64,000 nucleotides of DNA. Origin: JAZKGA01 sp040386235. GTDB taxonomy: Bacteria; Pseudomonadota; Alphaproteobacteria; Micavibrionales; Micavibrionaceae. A model generated the notes under the pieces. The model saw only the letters and a list, made by a program, of their open reading frames with translations, was not told the DNA's origin and searched no databases. The stretch's first letter is position 1. The number at the start of each line of letters is the position of its first letter. The stretch is from positions 1,054,001-1,118,000 of the forward strand of contig JAZKGA010000001.1 in the NCBI GenBank assembly GCA_040386235.1. Direction: 5' to 3'. Position numbers and translations under genes: made by a program. Positions 51,597-60,640 of the stretch are shown here, one piece after another.

Positions 51597-53548
51597 GTAC
51601 TCTCCTTTTGCTTTTGCAAGCGCTGTAAAACCTGGTCAACCAGTGCGTCGGCGGTAATGCCGAAATGGTCGTAAAGCTCTTCAGCCGGGGCGGACTCGCC
51701 GAACCCTGTCATGCCGATAAACACGCCATGCGGGCCGATCAGCGCGTCCCAGCTTTGACGAATGCCAGCCTCAATGGCTACCTTTAGCGATTGATTGCAC
51801 GCCAGGGCCCCAACGGCTTCTTTATTTTCCAGCAAGCGGTCCAGGCATGGCACCGACACAACGCGGACAGCAATGCCTTTGTTGCGCAATTTTGCCGCCC
51901 CATTCATCGCAATCGCGACTTCGGACCCAGTGGCGAAAATGGTGACTTTTCGGTCAGCCGTATCGTCCCAGTCGGACAGGATATAGCCACCTTGGGCCGT
52001 TTTGTTTTCCACCGTAGCATCACTGCGCAAAGTTGGCAGGTTCTGACGGCTTAAGGCCATCACCACAGGTGTTTTAGGCGTGGCAATTGCCAGTTGCCAG
52101 CATTCCGCCGTTTCAACGCCGTCACAGGGGCGATAAACGTGTAAATTCGGAATGGCGCGCAGGGCGGACAAATGTTCAACTGGCTGATGTGTCGGCCCGT
52201 CTTCGCCCAACCCGATCGAGTCATGAGTCATGACGTGAATAACGCGTAACTGCATCAAGGCCGCCAGCCGCAGGGACGGGCGGCAATAATCGGCAAAGCA
52301 CAAAAACGTGCCGCCATAGGGAATAATGCCACCATGTAGAGCCAGGCCGTTCATTGCGGCGGCCATGCCATGTTCGCGCACGCCATAATGGATGTATTGG
52401 CCGTTATACGCCGTGTCCGCAGAAATCACTGCCGGGCCTTTGATCTTGGTATTGTTTGATCCGGTCAAATCCGCCGATCCGCCGATCAATGCAGGCAGCG
52501 CGGGGATCAGGCTTTCCAGCACGCGGCCAGAACTGGCGCGGGTAGCCATGTTGGGGCTGTCGCTGACAAAGTCCTGCTTCACCTTCACGATCACGTCAGT
52601 GATATCGGAGGCGTTATTTATGTCGCCTGTCCAGGAGCGGGCCTCAGCATCATGGCGGGCGCCAGCGTGCCGCCAGGCAGCCAAAATATCATCCGGAATA
52701 ACAAAAGCACCATGCGGCCATCCCAGGGCCTGACGCGCACCAATAATTTCCTCAGCCCCCAAAGGTGAGCCATGGGACGACGATGTGCCCGCCTTGGTTG
52801 GTGCGCCAAATCCGATCGTGGTTTTGCAGGCGATCAATGTGGGGCGGTCTGAATCCTGCGCGGCTGTTAAGGCGGCGCGAATACTGTTCATATCGTGACC
52901 GTCGGCCTGCAATGTGTGCCAGCCATAGGCGCGATAGCGGGCAGGTACATCTTCGGTAAAGGACAGATGTGTCGGCCCGTCAATGGAAATGCCGTTATCG
53001 TCCCATAACACAATCAGGTTCTTCAGGCGCAAATGACCGGCCAGCGCACCGGATTCATGGCTGACACCTTCCTGAAGATCGCCATCAGAGGCAATAACGT
53101 ATGTCTTGTGATCCAGGATGGCGTCACCAAAGCGCGCATTCTGAATGCGTTCCGCTAGGGCAAAGCCAGTGGCGGTGGCAATCCCCTGACCCAGCGGGCC
53201 GGTCGTCATTTCAATGCCCGCCTGGGGGGCATATTCGGGATGGCCCGCGGTCAATGCGCCACGCTGGCGGAAATTCTTGATCTGGTCCAAAGACATGGCC
53301 TTATAGCCAGTCAGATACGACAAGGCATACAGCAGCATCGACCCATGCCCGGCCGACAGGATGAAACGGTCACGATTGGGCCAATCGGGGCGTGCGGGTG
53401 AAAACCGCAGGAATTCAGTGAACAGGACGGTCGCGACATCGGCCATGCCCATCGGCATGCCTGGATGACCGCTATTGGCCTTTTGTACGGCGTCCATGGC
53501 CAGGGCACGAATGGCGTTCGCCATGTCTTTAAGCGGTGTCTGCTGCAT
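51590..53548 (-). CDS. tkt: Transketolase
   Basis: 652 aa from ATG 53548. Thiamine-diphosphate enzyme of the pentose phosphate and sugar pathways. GHPGMPMGMADVATVLF, GHGSMLLYALSYLTGY, GDGDLQEGVSHE-like (here ASDGDLQEGVSHES) and a TPP motif, then the pyrimidine and C-terminal domains (RVVSVPCLDRL). No clear ribosome site precedes the start. Confidence 0.97.
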   Translation of the reverse strand: MQQTPLKDMANAIRALAMDAVQKANSGHPGMPMGMADVATVLFTEFLRFSPARPDWPNRDRFILSAGHGSMLLYALSYLTGYKAMSLDQIKNFRQRGALTAGHPEYAPQAGIEMTTGPLGQGIATATGFALAERIQNARFGDAILDHKTYVIASDGDLQEGVSHESGALAGHLRLKNLIVLWDDNGISIDGPTHLSFTEDVPARYRAYGWHTLQADGHDMNSIRAALTAAQDSDRPTLIACKTTIGFGAPTKAGTSSSHGSPLGAEEIIGARQALGWPHGAFVIPDDILAAWRHAGARHDAEARSWTGDINNASDITDVIVKVKQDFVSDSPNMATRASSGRVLESLIPALPALIGGSADLTGSNNTKIKGPAVISADTAYNGQYIHYGVREHGMAAAMNGLALHGGIIPYGGTFLCFADYCRPSLRLAALMQLRVIHVMTHDSIGLGEDGPTHQPVEHLSALRAIPNLHVYRPCDGVETAECWQLAIATPKTPVVMALSRQNLPTLRSDATVENKTAQGGYILSDWDDTADRKVTIFATGSEVAIAMNGAAKLRNKGIAVRVVSVPCLDRLLENKEAVGALACNQSLKVAIEAGIRQSWDALIGPHGVFIGMTGFGESAPAEELYDHFGITADALVDQVLQRLQKQKESTC

Positions 53549-53661
53549 ATAGTCAAGGATACTGTGTTCGTTTACCAGGTCAAGTGCCTGTAAGGTCAGG
53601 GTTGATAACTTTGCAAAAAGGATTGACGCCTGTTTGCCGGGTTTGTTACCCCTTAATAACA

Positions 53662-53928
53662 ATGAATGGTAAGACGATCCTTGAAACGCTGAAGCGACTG
53701 GACGAGACTTTGTCCGTCATGGAAAAATCGATGGTTAGCCTTGAAAAGCTGGCCTTCGCCCAGCAACGCGATCTGTTCGGGGGCTGGATTTCCGGCGATA
53801 CACCCGCGCATATACAAGATGCATCAGATGATGCGACCGTCACATCCGCTGCTGATACTGCCTTGTTAAACATCAAACTGGATGCGGCAATTGGTCGTAT
53901 CCAACAGATTTTGCATGAGGCAGCATAA
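53662..53928 (+). CDS. Small coiled-coil protein upstream of zapA
   Basis: 88 aa from ATG 53662. An N-terminal helical stretch (LETLKRLDETLSVMEKSMVSLEKL) predicts a coiled coil; a short C-terminal helix follows. Similar short proteins often precede zapA in alphaproteobacteria (DUF4164-like), without known function. It ends 1 base before the ZapA start. Confidence 0.7.
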   Translation: MNGKTILETLKRLDETLSVMEKSMVSLEKLAFAQQRDLFGGWISGDTPAHIQDASDDATVTSAADTALLNIKLDAAIGRIQQILHEAA

Positions 53929-53929
53929 G

Positions 53930-54364
53930 ATGGCCGAAGTGAATGTCCGCATTAATAATCAAAGTTATGCCATCAGTTGCGATGATGGCCAGGAACAACA
54001 TGTCTTGAAACTGGCGCGTCAGGTTGATGCGAAGGTTCAGGAAATCCGACAGGCAAGCGGCGCAAGCGACGCAAACCACTTGTTGGTATTGGCGGCCATT
54101 ATTACCGCCAATGATTTGCACGATGTTCAGCCGCACGTGGCAGATTTGAAAAAACACATCAAGGCGCAGGACGATGCGTTGCGCCAGGCTGCAAGCGATA
54201 TTGCGGTATTGCAGGCGCAGGTACAATCATCCGATAACGATCACCCTTATGACCTGCCCCAGACAGCGATTACCGAAGAACAGCTTCAAAAAGTGGGAGA
54301 GCATATCACCCATTTGTCCGACCGCGTTGTCGCACTGGCCAACCGTATAAAAGCCTTGGCTTAA
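53930..54364 (+). CDS. zapA: Cell division protein ZapA
   Basis: 144 aa. VNVRINNQSYAISCDDGQEQHVLKLA is the ZapA head domain, followed by a long coiled coil (about 85-140). Stabilises FtsZ rings in the cytoplasm. The order zapA-6S RNA-fau is conserved in proteobacteria and supports the call. Confidence 0.93.
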   Translation: MAEVNVRINNQSYAISCDDGQEQHVLKLARQVDAKVQEIRQASGASDANHLLVLAAIITANDLHDVQPHVADLKKHIKAQDDALRQAASDIAVLQAQVQSSDNDHPYDLPQTAITEEQLQKVGEHITHLSDRVVALANRIKALA

Positions 54365-54379
54365 TGTGTTCTAATCCTA

Positions 54380-54385
54380 TATAAT
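54380..54385 (+). promoter_or_regulatory. -10 box of the 6S RNA promoter
   Basis: TATAAT at 54380-54385 lies 7-8 bases before the start of the closing stem of 6S RNA. A -35 element within the end of zapA is not well matched. Confidence 0.55.
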
Positions 54386-54392
54386 TATAAAG

Positions 54393-54557
54393 GTGAGGGG
54401 CTGCGCAATACGTGCATTTACTAATCCCGGAGGCCGATATCATTCGCTATGGGAACTGTCCCTGACGAAACCTTGGTTTTGTTATATGGTGCCCACCTGT
54501 TTTACAGGGCCACGCGCGGATGGATTCAGTGCGACGGTTGGGTGGCTCCTCACTTTT
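54393..54557 (+). ncRNA. ssrS: 6S RNA
   Basis: About 165 bases between zapA and the 5-formyl-THF cyclo-ligase gene, the conserved locus. The ends pair (GTGAGG near 54394 with CCTCAC near 54548) to form the closing stem. The 5' half holds GGCCGATATCATTCGCT, close to the GCCGATATTTCA seen in E. coli 6S RNA, and the structure has a large central bubble. A T-run (TTTTCTT) follows. It binds the sigma70 holoenzyme and mimics an open promoter. Confidence 0.85.
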
Positions 54558-54579
54558 CTTATACATCCTCGGATTTTTC

Positions 54580-55164
54580 ATGTCTCTGTCATCCCCTGAT
54601 ATCACTGCGGCGAAGCAGGATTTGCGTGAAACAGCCTTGCAATTGCGGGCTGGATTACGCGCCACGGCTGATGATGAAGACTGTATTGCGTCTCAGCTAC
54701 TCAACTTGCGGCAGAATTGGGCAGGGCATATTGTCGCCGGATACTGGCCGATCCGTGGTGAATTTTCACCCTTAGCGGCCATGCTGGCTGTCTCAGGGCA
54801 GGGGGCGCAGCTGGCGTTACCCGTTGTTGATAAAGACGCCCATCACATGATTTTTGGTGTCTGGGGCGGTGGGGCGCTGATGGACGGGCCATATGGGACT
54901 AAACAGCCGCCAGAACCTGTGACTGCCTGTATTCCTGATATTATCCTGTGCCCCTTGCTGGCGTTTGATCGTCGCGGCAATCGCCTGGGATATGGCGGCG
55001 GATATTACGACGCCGCGATTAAGGCGGCGCGTCAGGCAAAAAATGCAAAAGTTTATGGCGTCGCCTTTGGCGAACAGGCCGTTTTGTTCCCGTTGCCGAT
55101 CGAAAGCTTTGACGAAAAGATGGATGCTGTTATAACGCCAGAACGAATTATACCGTTCGAATAA
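54580..55164 (+). CDS. fau: 5-formyltetrahydrofolate cyclo-ligase
   Basis: 194 aa from ATG 54580. ATP-dependent conversion of 5-formyl-THF to 5,10-methenyl-THF. The C-terminal LLAFDRRGNRLGYGGGYYD motif is diagnostic; GYWPIRGEFSPLA is the substrate-loop region. It lies immediately after 6S RNA, the standard arrangement. The ribosome site is weak. Confidence 0.93.
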   Translation: MSLSSPDITAAKQDLRETALQLRAGLRATADDEDCIASQLLNLRQNWAGHIVAGYWPIRGEFSPLAAMLAVSGQGAQLALPVVDKDAHHMIFGVWGGGALMDGPYGTKQPPEPVTACIPDIILCPLLAFDRRGNRLGYGGGYYDAAIKAARQAKNAKVYGVAFGEQAVLFPLPIESFDEKMDAVITPERIIPFE

Positions 55165-55199
55165 TGACGTTTGGTGACGTTTAGATAAGTGATGAATGC

Positions 55200-56030
55200 A
55201 TGCGCATAGTATTTGTTGGCGATGTTTTTGGACGCAGCGGGCGTGATGGCCTGTTGCGGCATTTGCCTGAAATTAAGGCCCGTCTTAACCCGGACGTTGT
55301 GATCGTGAATGGTGAGAACAGCGCCAACGGCTCTGGCATTACCGCCAAAATTTGCGAAGAGTTTTACGCGACGGGCGTGGATGTGATCACCACTGGCAAC
55401 CATATCTGGGCCCAGCGTGAAATCCTGACCTATATCGACAAAGATAAAAACCTGCTGCGGCCCATCAATTACGCAGACAAATCGCCTGGCAACGGCCATG
55501 TCGTCAAGCGTCTGGCCGATGGTCGCACGATTATGATTGCCAACGCCATGGGCCGTGTCGATATGAAGATTCCGCTAGATGACCCATTTTCGGGTATGGA
55601 TCGCTTGCTGCAGGGTAATCGCCTTGGGCAGAATCTGAACGCTATTTTTGTTGATTTTCATGCCGAAGCGACATCTGAGAAAATGGCGATGGGTCATTAT
55701 TTGGACGGGCGTGTATCCTGTGTTGTCGGTACCCACACCCATGTACCGACAGCGGACGCACAGATTTTGCCAGGTGGCACAGCCTATCAAACTGATGCCG
55801 GCATGGTCGGCGATTTTGACAGTGTGATTGGCTCGCAAAAAGATCAGCCGATTTTCCGTTTTTTACGCGGCATGTCGCTGGAACGGTTTCAACCGGCGAC
55901 GGGCGAAGCCACATTATGCGGCGTTTATGTCACAACCAATGACCGGACCGGCCTGGCCACATCCATCGCGCCGATCCGCATGGGCGGCCGCTTGTCCCCT
56001 TACTTACCTGAAAGAAAAGAAAGCGAGTAA
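55200..56030 (+). CDS. YmdB-type metallophosphoesterase (TIGR00282)
   Basis: 276 aa. A binuclear metallophosphoesterase: IVFVGDVFGRSG (metal), NGENSANGSG, TGNHIWAQ, HAEATSEKMAMGHYLDG and VGTHTHVPTADAQILPGGTA. Related to B. subtilis YmdB, a 2',3'-cyclic-nucleotide phosphodiesterase. Cytoplasmic. Gene before yebC by 5 bases. Confidence 0.93.
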   Translation: MRIVFVGDVFGRSGRDGLLRHLPEIKARLNPDVVIVNGENSANGSGITAKICEEFYATGVDVITTGNHIWAQREILTYIDKDKNLLRPINYADKSPGNGHVVKRLADGRTIMIANAMGRVDMKIPLDDPFSGMDRLLQGNRLGQNLNAIFVDFHAEATSEKMAMGHYLDGRVSCVVGTHTHVPTADAQILPGGTAYQTDAGMVGDFDSVIGSQKDQPIFRFLRGMSLERFQPATGEATLCGVYVTTNDRTGLATSIAPIRMGGRLSPYLPERKESE

Positions 56031-56035
56031 CGGTC

Positions 56036-56794
56036 ATGGCTGGCCATTCCAAATTCAAGAATATTATGCACCGCAAAGGCGCACAGGACGCGAAACGCGC
56101 CAAGATTTACACCAAGATCGGGCGTGAAATCACGATATCGGTCAAGACTTCCGGCCCGGATGCCGGTTCTAATCCCCGCTTGCGGGCGGCGATTATCAAT
56201 GCCCGCGCCTCTAACATGCCGAATGACCGCATTAAGCGGGCGATGGATGCGGGGCTGGGCAGTGCCGACAGCGATAATTATGTCGAGGTCCGCTATGAGG
56301 GCTATGGGCCCGGCGGTGTTGCGATTATCGTTGATACGCTGACCGACAATAAAAACCGGACGGCGGGCGATGTCCGCGCGGCCTTCAGCAAGTATGACGG
56401 CAATCTGGGCGAAACCAATTCGGTGAATTTCATGTTCGACCGGGTGGGTGAAATTCTGTACCCGTTAACCGTTGGGTCGTTTGATGCGGTGTTTGAAGCA
56501 GCGGTTGAGGCTGGGGCCGATGATTGCGCTGAAGACGAGGCACATTTCATCATCACGACATCGCCGAATGCATTGGGTGCAGTGCGTGATGCGTTACATG
56601 CCAAGCTGGGCGATGCGGAAAAAACGGGCATGATCTGGCGACCTTTGACGCCTGCGCCTGTGACGGATGAAGACATTGCCAAAACCCTGATGAAATTGAT
56701 CGACGTCCTTGAGGATAACGACGATGTTCAAGAGGTCACGACGAATTTGGAAATGGATGAACAACTCCTCGCAAAACTTGGCGCTTCCAGCTAA
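56036..56794 (+). CDS. yebC: YebC/PmpR family protein
   Basis: 252 aa. MAGHSKFKNIMHRKGAQDAKRAK is the family N terminus; YEGYGPGGVAIIVDTLTDNKNRT and a C-terminal DVQEVTTNLEMDE region are conserved. Described as a DNA-binding regulator, and more recently linked to translation through polyproline stalls. Upstream of ruvC as usual. Confidence 0.96.
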   Translation: MAGHSKFKNIMHRKGAQDAKRAKIYTKIGREITISVKTSGPDAGSNPRLRAAIINARASNMPNDRIKRAMDAGLGSADSDNYVEVRYEGYGPGGVAIIVDTLTDNKNRTAGDVRAAFSKYDGNLGETNSVNFMFDRVGEILYPLTVGSFDAVFEAAVEAGADDCAEDEAHFIITTSPNALGAVRDALHAKLGDAEKTGMIWRPLTPAPVTDEDIAKTLMKLIDVLEDNDDVQEVTTNLEMDEQLLAKLGASS

Positions 56795-56803
56795 TCTGAG
56801 GGT

Positions 56804-57328
56804 ATGAAGATTCTTGGTATCGACCCGGGGCTTCAGCATACGGGCTGGGGCATTATTGAAAGCGAAGGCAATCGCCTGATTTTTATCGCCGCCGGAACCA
56901 TCGATACGGATCCGAAGCGCAGCCTGCCGGATCGCCTGGTGCAAATTGATGAAGGCCTGTGCGCCGTGATTGCCGATCATCAACCGGTTGAAGCAGGACT
57001 GGAAGAAACATTCATGAACAATAATCCGGCATCTGCCTTGAAACTGGGGTTGGCCCGCGGTGTCGCGATGGTTGTTCCCGCCCGTCTGGGTGTGAAGGTC
57101 AGCGGATATGCCGCAAACCTGGTCAAGAAATCCGTTGTCGGCGCGGGACATGCCGATAAAACCCAGGTGCAGATGATGATTAAAACGCTATTGCCGCAAT
57201 CGGGTAAATTGGGGGCGGATGCCGCCGATGCACTTGCTATTGCGATCTGTCACGCTCATCATCGCGCCAGTGCGGCACGTGTCGCAACGGCATTAGAAAA
57301 AGAAAAGGATCGTCGCCATGCTGGCTAA
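56804..57328 (+). CDS. ruvC: Holliday junction endodeoxyribonuclease RuvC
   Basis: 174 aa. RNase-H-like resolvase with acidic tetrad: D7 in ILGIDPGLQHTGWG, E67-E68 region in GLEETFMNNNPASALKLG, and C-terminal GADAADALAIAICHAHH. Overlaps ruvA by 11 bases. Confidence 0.97.
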   Translation: MKILGIDPGLQHTGWGIIESEGNRLIFIAAGTIDTDPKRSLPDRLVQIDEGLCAVIADHQPVEAGLEETFMNNNPASALKLGLARGVAMVVPARLGVKVSGYAANLVKKSVVGAGHADKTQVQMMIKTLLPQSGKLGADAADALAIAICHAHHRASAARVATALEKEKDRRHAG

Positions 57329-57956
57329 ACTCGCAGGCATTATCGACAGTTTTGAGGCCAACGCCGTGATTGTGATGGTCGGGGGCATGGGCGTGCGCGT
57401 CCTGGCGCCGTCACGTACCCTGCAAACGCTGGGTCAGCCGGGCGATGCGGTCCAGATGGTCACGGAACTTGTGGTGCGTGAAGACTCGCTGACTCTTTAC
57501 GGCTTTAAAACCGCGACGGAATTACAGTGGTTTCGTTTGTTGACGTCGGTGCAGGGCGTTGGCCCGCGCAGTGGCCTGGCCATCCTGTCGGTATGCCCAC
57601 CGGATCAGCTGCAGCTGGCTATCGCGGCCCAGGATAAATCAATGATTACGCAAGCCGAAGGCGTCGGGCCAAAACTGGCCGTACGGATTATGACGGAATT
57701 AAAAGGCAAAACGGTTTTGGGCGGCGCAACGGGCCAGAATGGTGCAGGCGACGTGTCGCCATCGGTTGCGCATACAGGTGATGAAGGTGGCGCAATTCAG
57801 GATACGATTTCGGCTTTGGCCAATTTGGGATATGGACGCAGTGAGGCCCACGCGGCGGCGGTGAATGTCTTTGCCGCACATCCTGGTGCGGATGCCAGCA
57901 CGCTTATCCGCCTGGCGTTAAAGGAAATGGGCAAGGCCCGCGGAACGGGAACATAG
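57318..57956 (+). CDS. ruvA: Holliday junction branch migration protein RuvA
   Basis: 212 aa. N-terminal OB fold (about 1-62), two HhH motifs (LTSVQGVGPRSGLAILS and AEGVGPKLAVRIMTELK), a linker, then the C-terminal RuvB-binding helix bundle (about 150-212). AAGGA 8 bases upstream supports the start. RuvA tetramers load RuvB onto junctions. Confidence 0.97.
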   Translation: MLAKLAGIIDSFEANAVIVMVGGMGVRVLAPSRTLQTLGQPGDAVQMVTELVVREDSLTLYGFKTATELQWFRLLTSVQGVGPRSGLAILSVCPPDQLQLAIAAQDKSMITQAEGVGPKLAVRIMTELKGKTVLGGATGQNGAGDVSPSVAHTGDEGGAIQDTISALANLGYGRSEAHAAAVNVFAAHPGADASTLIRLALKEMGKARGTGT

Positions 57957-57959
57957 GTT

Positions 57960-59006
57960 ATGACTGCACAACAATCTGCCATTCTGACCGCCACGCCTGC
58001 TGACGACGATAAAATCCTGGAGCAATCGTTGCGGCCACAAAATCTGTCCGGATTTATTGGCCAGCCGCATTTGCGCGAAAACCTGCGCGTGTTTATCAGC
58101 GCGGCCAAAACGCGCAATCGCCCATTGGATCACGTTTTGCTGCATGGCCCGCCGGGCCTGGGTAAAACCACGCTGGCCCAGATCATTGCAAAGGAAATGG
58201 GCGTTGGCCTGCGCGCGACTTCTGGCCCGGTCTTAAGCAAGGCGGGCGACCTGGCGGCGATCCTTACGAATCTAGAAGAAAACGATGTCCTTTTTATTGA
58301 CGAGATTCACCGCCTGGCACCTGCGGTGGAAGAGGTATTGTATCCGGCGATGGAAGACCGGAAACTGGACCTGATTATCGGGGAAGGGCCGGCGGCGCGC
58401 TCTGTCCAAATCGACCTGCCACCTTTTACGCTTGTTGGCGCGACCACGCGCAGCGGCCTGCTGACCAATCCTTTGCGCGATCGGTTCGGCATTCCCCTGC
58501 GGCTTGAGTTCTATCCGGCCGATGAATTGGCCCTGATTGTTGCCCGCACCGCGCGGCTGTTGCACGTGGATATCAGCGACGATGGCGCCATGGAAATTGC
58601 CCGCCGCGCCCGTGGCACACCGCGTATTGCAGGACGTCTGACCCGGCGTGTGGCCGATTTTGCCGCGGTGGAATCCTCACCTCGTATTGACAAACTTGTG
58701 GCTGATAAGGCGCTGCGTCGCTTGGATATTGATGCGGCGGGGCTGGACAGTATGGACCGGCGGTATTTGCGCTGCATGTACGATCACTATAATGGCGGCC
58801 CGGTCGGAATTGACACGCTGGCCGCGTTCTTGTCCGAACAACGCGACGTGTTGGAAGATGTCATCGAGCCGTATTTGTTGCAGCAGGGCCTGGTGGCCCG
58901 CACACCGCGTGGGCGGATGCTGGTAAAGGATGGATACGTCGCCCTGGGCCTGACCCCACCAAGCCAGGCGGATATTTTACCTTTATTGGACAGCGACAAT
59001 GCATAG
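57960..59006 (+). CDS. ruvB: Holliday junction helicase RuvB
   Basis: 348 aa. AAA+ motor: RPQNLSGFIGQPHLRENL, Walker A HGPPGLGKTTLA, Walker B LFIDEIHRL, sensor 1 GATTRSGLL, arginine finger region PLRDRFG, and a C-terminal winged helix with GPVGIDTLAAFLSE. Overlaps ybgC by 8 bases. Confidence 0.98.
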   Translation: MTAQQSAILTATPADDDKILEQSLRPQNLSGFIGQPHLRENLRVFISAAKTRNRPLDHVLLHGPPGLGKTTLAQIIAKEMGVGLRATSGPVLSKAGDLAAILTNLEENDVLFIDEIHRLAPAVEEVLYPAMEDRKLDLIIGEGPAARSVQIDLPPFTLVGATTRSGLLTNPLRDRFGIPLRLEFYPADELALIVARTARLLHVDISDDGAMEIARRARGTPRIAGRLTRRVADFAAVESSPRIDKLVADKALRRLDIDAAGLDSMDRRYLRCMYDHYNGGPVGIDTLAAFLSEQRDVLEDVIEPYLLQQGLVARTPRGRMLVKDGYVALGLTPPSQADILPLLDSDNA

Positions 59007-59400
59007 CCTGCCGATACGCGTTTATTACGAAGATACAGACGCGGGCGGGATCGTCTATTACGCGAATTACCTGAAATTCTGTGAGCGTGGCCGCACGGAA
59101 TTCTTACGCGCCCATGCCATTTCTAATTCTGCTTTGATGGCCGAAGACGGCAAGATGTTCGTCGTACGGAATGTGGCGTGCCATTACAAGCGTCCTGCCT
59201 ATCTGGATGACATGCTGGAATTACAGACAAGTATTGATAAAATCGGCAAAAGCTCTATTGTCATGCATCAAGTTGTGGCACGTGAGTCCCAGGTTATTTT
59301 CGATGCAGTCATTACATTGGTCTGCGTTGATAAAACAGGGAAACCGGCGGCTCTTCCCGCCAGTATTCGCAACACCATAACACCTCAGACACAAGACTAA
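58999..59400 (+). CDS. ybgC: Tol-Pal associated acyl-CoA thioesterase
   Basis: 133 aa hot-dog-fold thioesterase. YYEDTDAGGIVYYANYLKFCERGRTE is the YbgC signature with the catalytic Asp. It commonly heads the tol-pal operon. Starts within ruvB. Confidence 0.95.
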   Translation: MHSLPIRVYYEDTDAGGIVYYANYLKFCERGRTEFLRAHAISNSALMAEDGKMFVVRNVACHYKRPAYLDDMLELQTSIDKIGKSSIVMHQVVARESQVIFDAVITLVCVDKTGKPAALPASIRNTITPQTQD

Positions 59401-59417
59401 GCATAAGGATCGTAAGT

Positions 59418-60185
59418 ATGGAAGGTAACGCAGTCGAAGCCGCCGCCCTGGCAGGAACAGCCATTCATGACATGAGCGCATGGGGCATGTTCATGCAGGC
59501 GGATTTGATCGTCAAAGCGGTGATCTTGTCGCTTGTTTCCGCGTCCGTCTGGACCTGGACCGTTATCATTTCCAAACGCATGACATTGCTGAAACTAAAC
59601 CGTCGTGCAGACCGGTTTGAAGAAGCGTTCTGGTCCGGTGAACCGTTGGACAAGTTGTATCTGCGCGTGAAGAAAAGCCAAAAAGACCCGTTATTGAACA
59701 CCTTTACCGCCGGAATGGAAGAATGGCAGCAGGGCGTCGCTGGTGGTTTGCCGTCTTCGGAGTCCTTACACGCCTCCCTGAAACAACGGATCGAACGGGC
59801 CATGAATTTGGCGATTGGACGAGAGATGACGCAGCTGGAACGCGGCATGACCTTCCTGGCATCCTGCGGATCGACGGCCACCTTTATTGGTTTGTTCGGG
59901 ACGGTCTGGGGGATTATGCGTGCCTTTATCGGGATTGCAGGATCAAATGACACATCCCTGGCCGTTGTTGCGCCTGGGATTGCCGAAGCTTTATTTGCGA
60001 CAGCCATCGGCCTGGTCGCGGCCATTCCCGCCGTCTTGGCCTATAACATTTTCTCAACCGCATTAAACCGTTATGCCGACCGCCTGGACGCCTTTATTGT
60101 CGAATTTATGGCGATCCTGTCGCGTCACATGGATAAACGCGAAGATCCTGGCGCGGCCACGACCGGCGATCGCAAGGTGGCATAA
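59418..60185 (+). CDS. tolQ: Tol-Pal system protein TolQ
   Basis: 255 aa. Three transmembrane helices (about 32-50, about 150-175 and about 185-210) with the MotA/TolQ/ExbB core (SCGSTATFIGLFGTVWGIM, GIAEALFATAIGLVAAIPAVLAYN). With TolR it forms the proton-driven motor energising outer-membrane constriction. Shares one base with tolR. Confidence 0.95.
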   Translation: MEGNAVEAAALAGTAIHDMSAWGMFMQADLIVKAVILSLVSASVWTWTVIISKRMTLLKLNRRADRFEEAFWSGEPLDKLYLRVKKSQKDPLLNTFTAGMEEWQQGVAGGLPSSESLHASLKQRIERAMNLAIGREMTQLERGMTFLASCGSTATFIGLFGTVWGIMRAFIGIAGSNDTSLAVVAPGIAEALFATAIGLVAAIPAVLAYNIFSTALNRYADRLDAFIVEFMAILSRHMDKREDPGAATTGDRKVA

Positions 60186-60625
60186 TGGGCATGTCTTCTG
60201 GTTCATCAGGCGGCGGACGACGGCGCGGGCGGCGTTTCGGCGGGCATGTGTCTGAGATTAACGTGACGCCGTTTGTCGATGTGATGCTGGTGCTGCTGGT
60301 TATCTTTATGGTGACTGCGCCGATGCTGACTGCCGGTGTTCAGGTCGATTTGCCGCAATCTGCCGCTGGTGCGGTTCAGGATAAAGACAACAAGCCGATT
60401 GAGATTTCAGTACGCAAGAACGGCGATATTTTTATCGGTGAAACACAGGTCGGCGCAGAAAAAATGATCACGATCCTGTCCAATATCACCAATAATGATT
60501 TTGATCGTCGCATTTTCCTGCGCGCAGATAAAACGCTGGATTACGGCACGGTGATGCGTTTGATCGGTGATGTGAACAAGGCCGGATATGGCAAAGTCGC
60601 CCTTATCTCAGATTCAAAACGATAG
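60185..60625 (+). CDS. tolR: Tol-Pal system protein TolR
   Basis: 146 aa. Basic cytoplasmic N terminus, one membrane helix (about 32-54, FVDVMLVLLVIFMVTAPML) with the proton-carrying Asp (FVDVML), and a periplasmic ExbD/TolR domain. Overlaps tolQ by one base. Confidence 0.95.
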   Translation: MGMSSGSSGGGRRRGRRFGGHVSEINVTPFVDVMLVLLVIFMVTAPMLTAGVQVDLPQSAAGAVQDKDNKPIEISVRKNGDIFIGETQVGAEKMITILSNITNNDFDRRIFLRADKTLDYGTVMRLIGDVNKAGYGKVALISDSKR

Positions 60626-60640
60626 GCACGTTATCAGATA

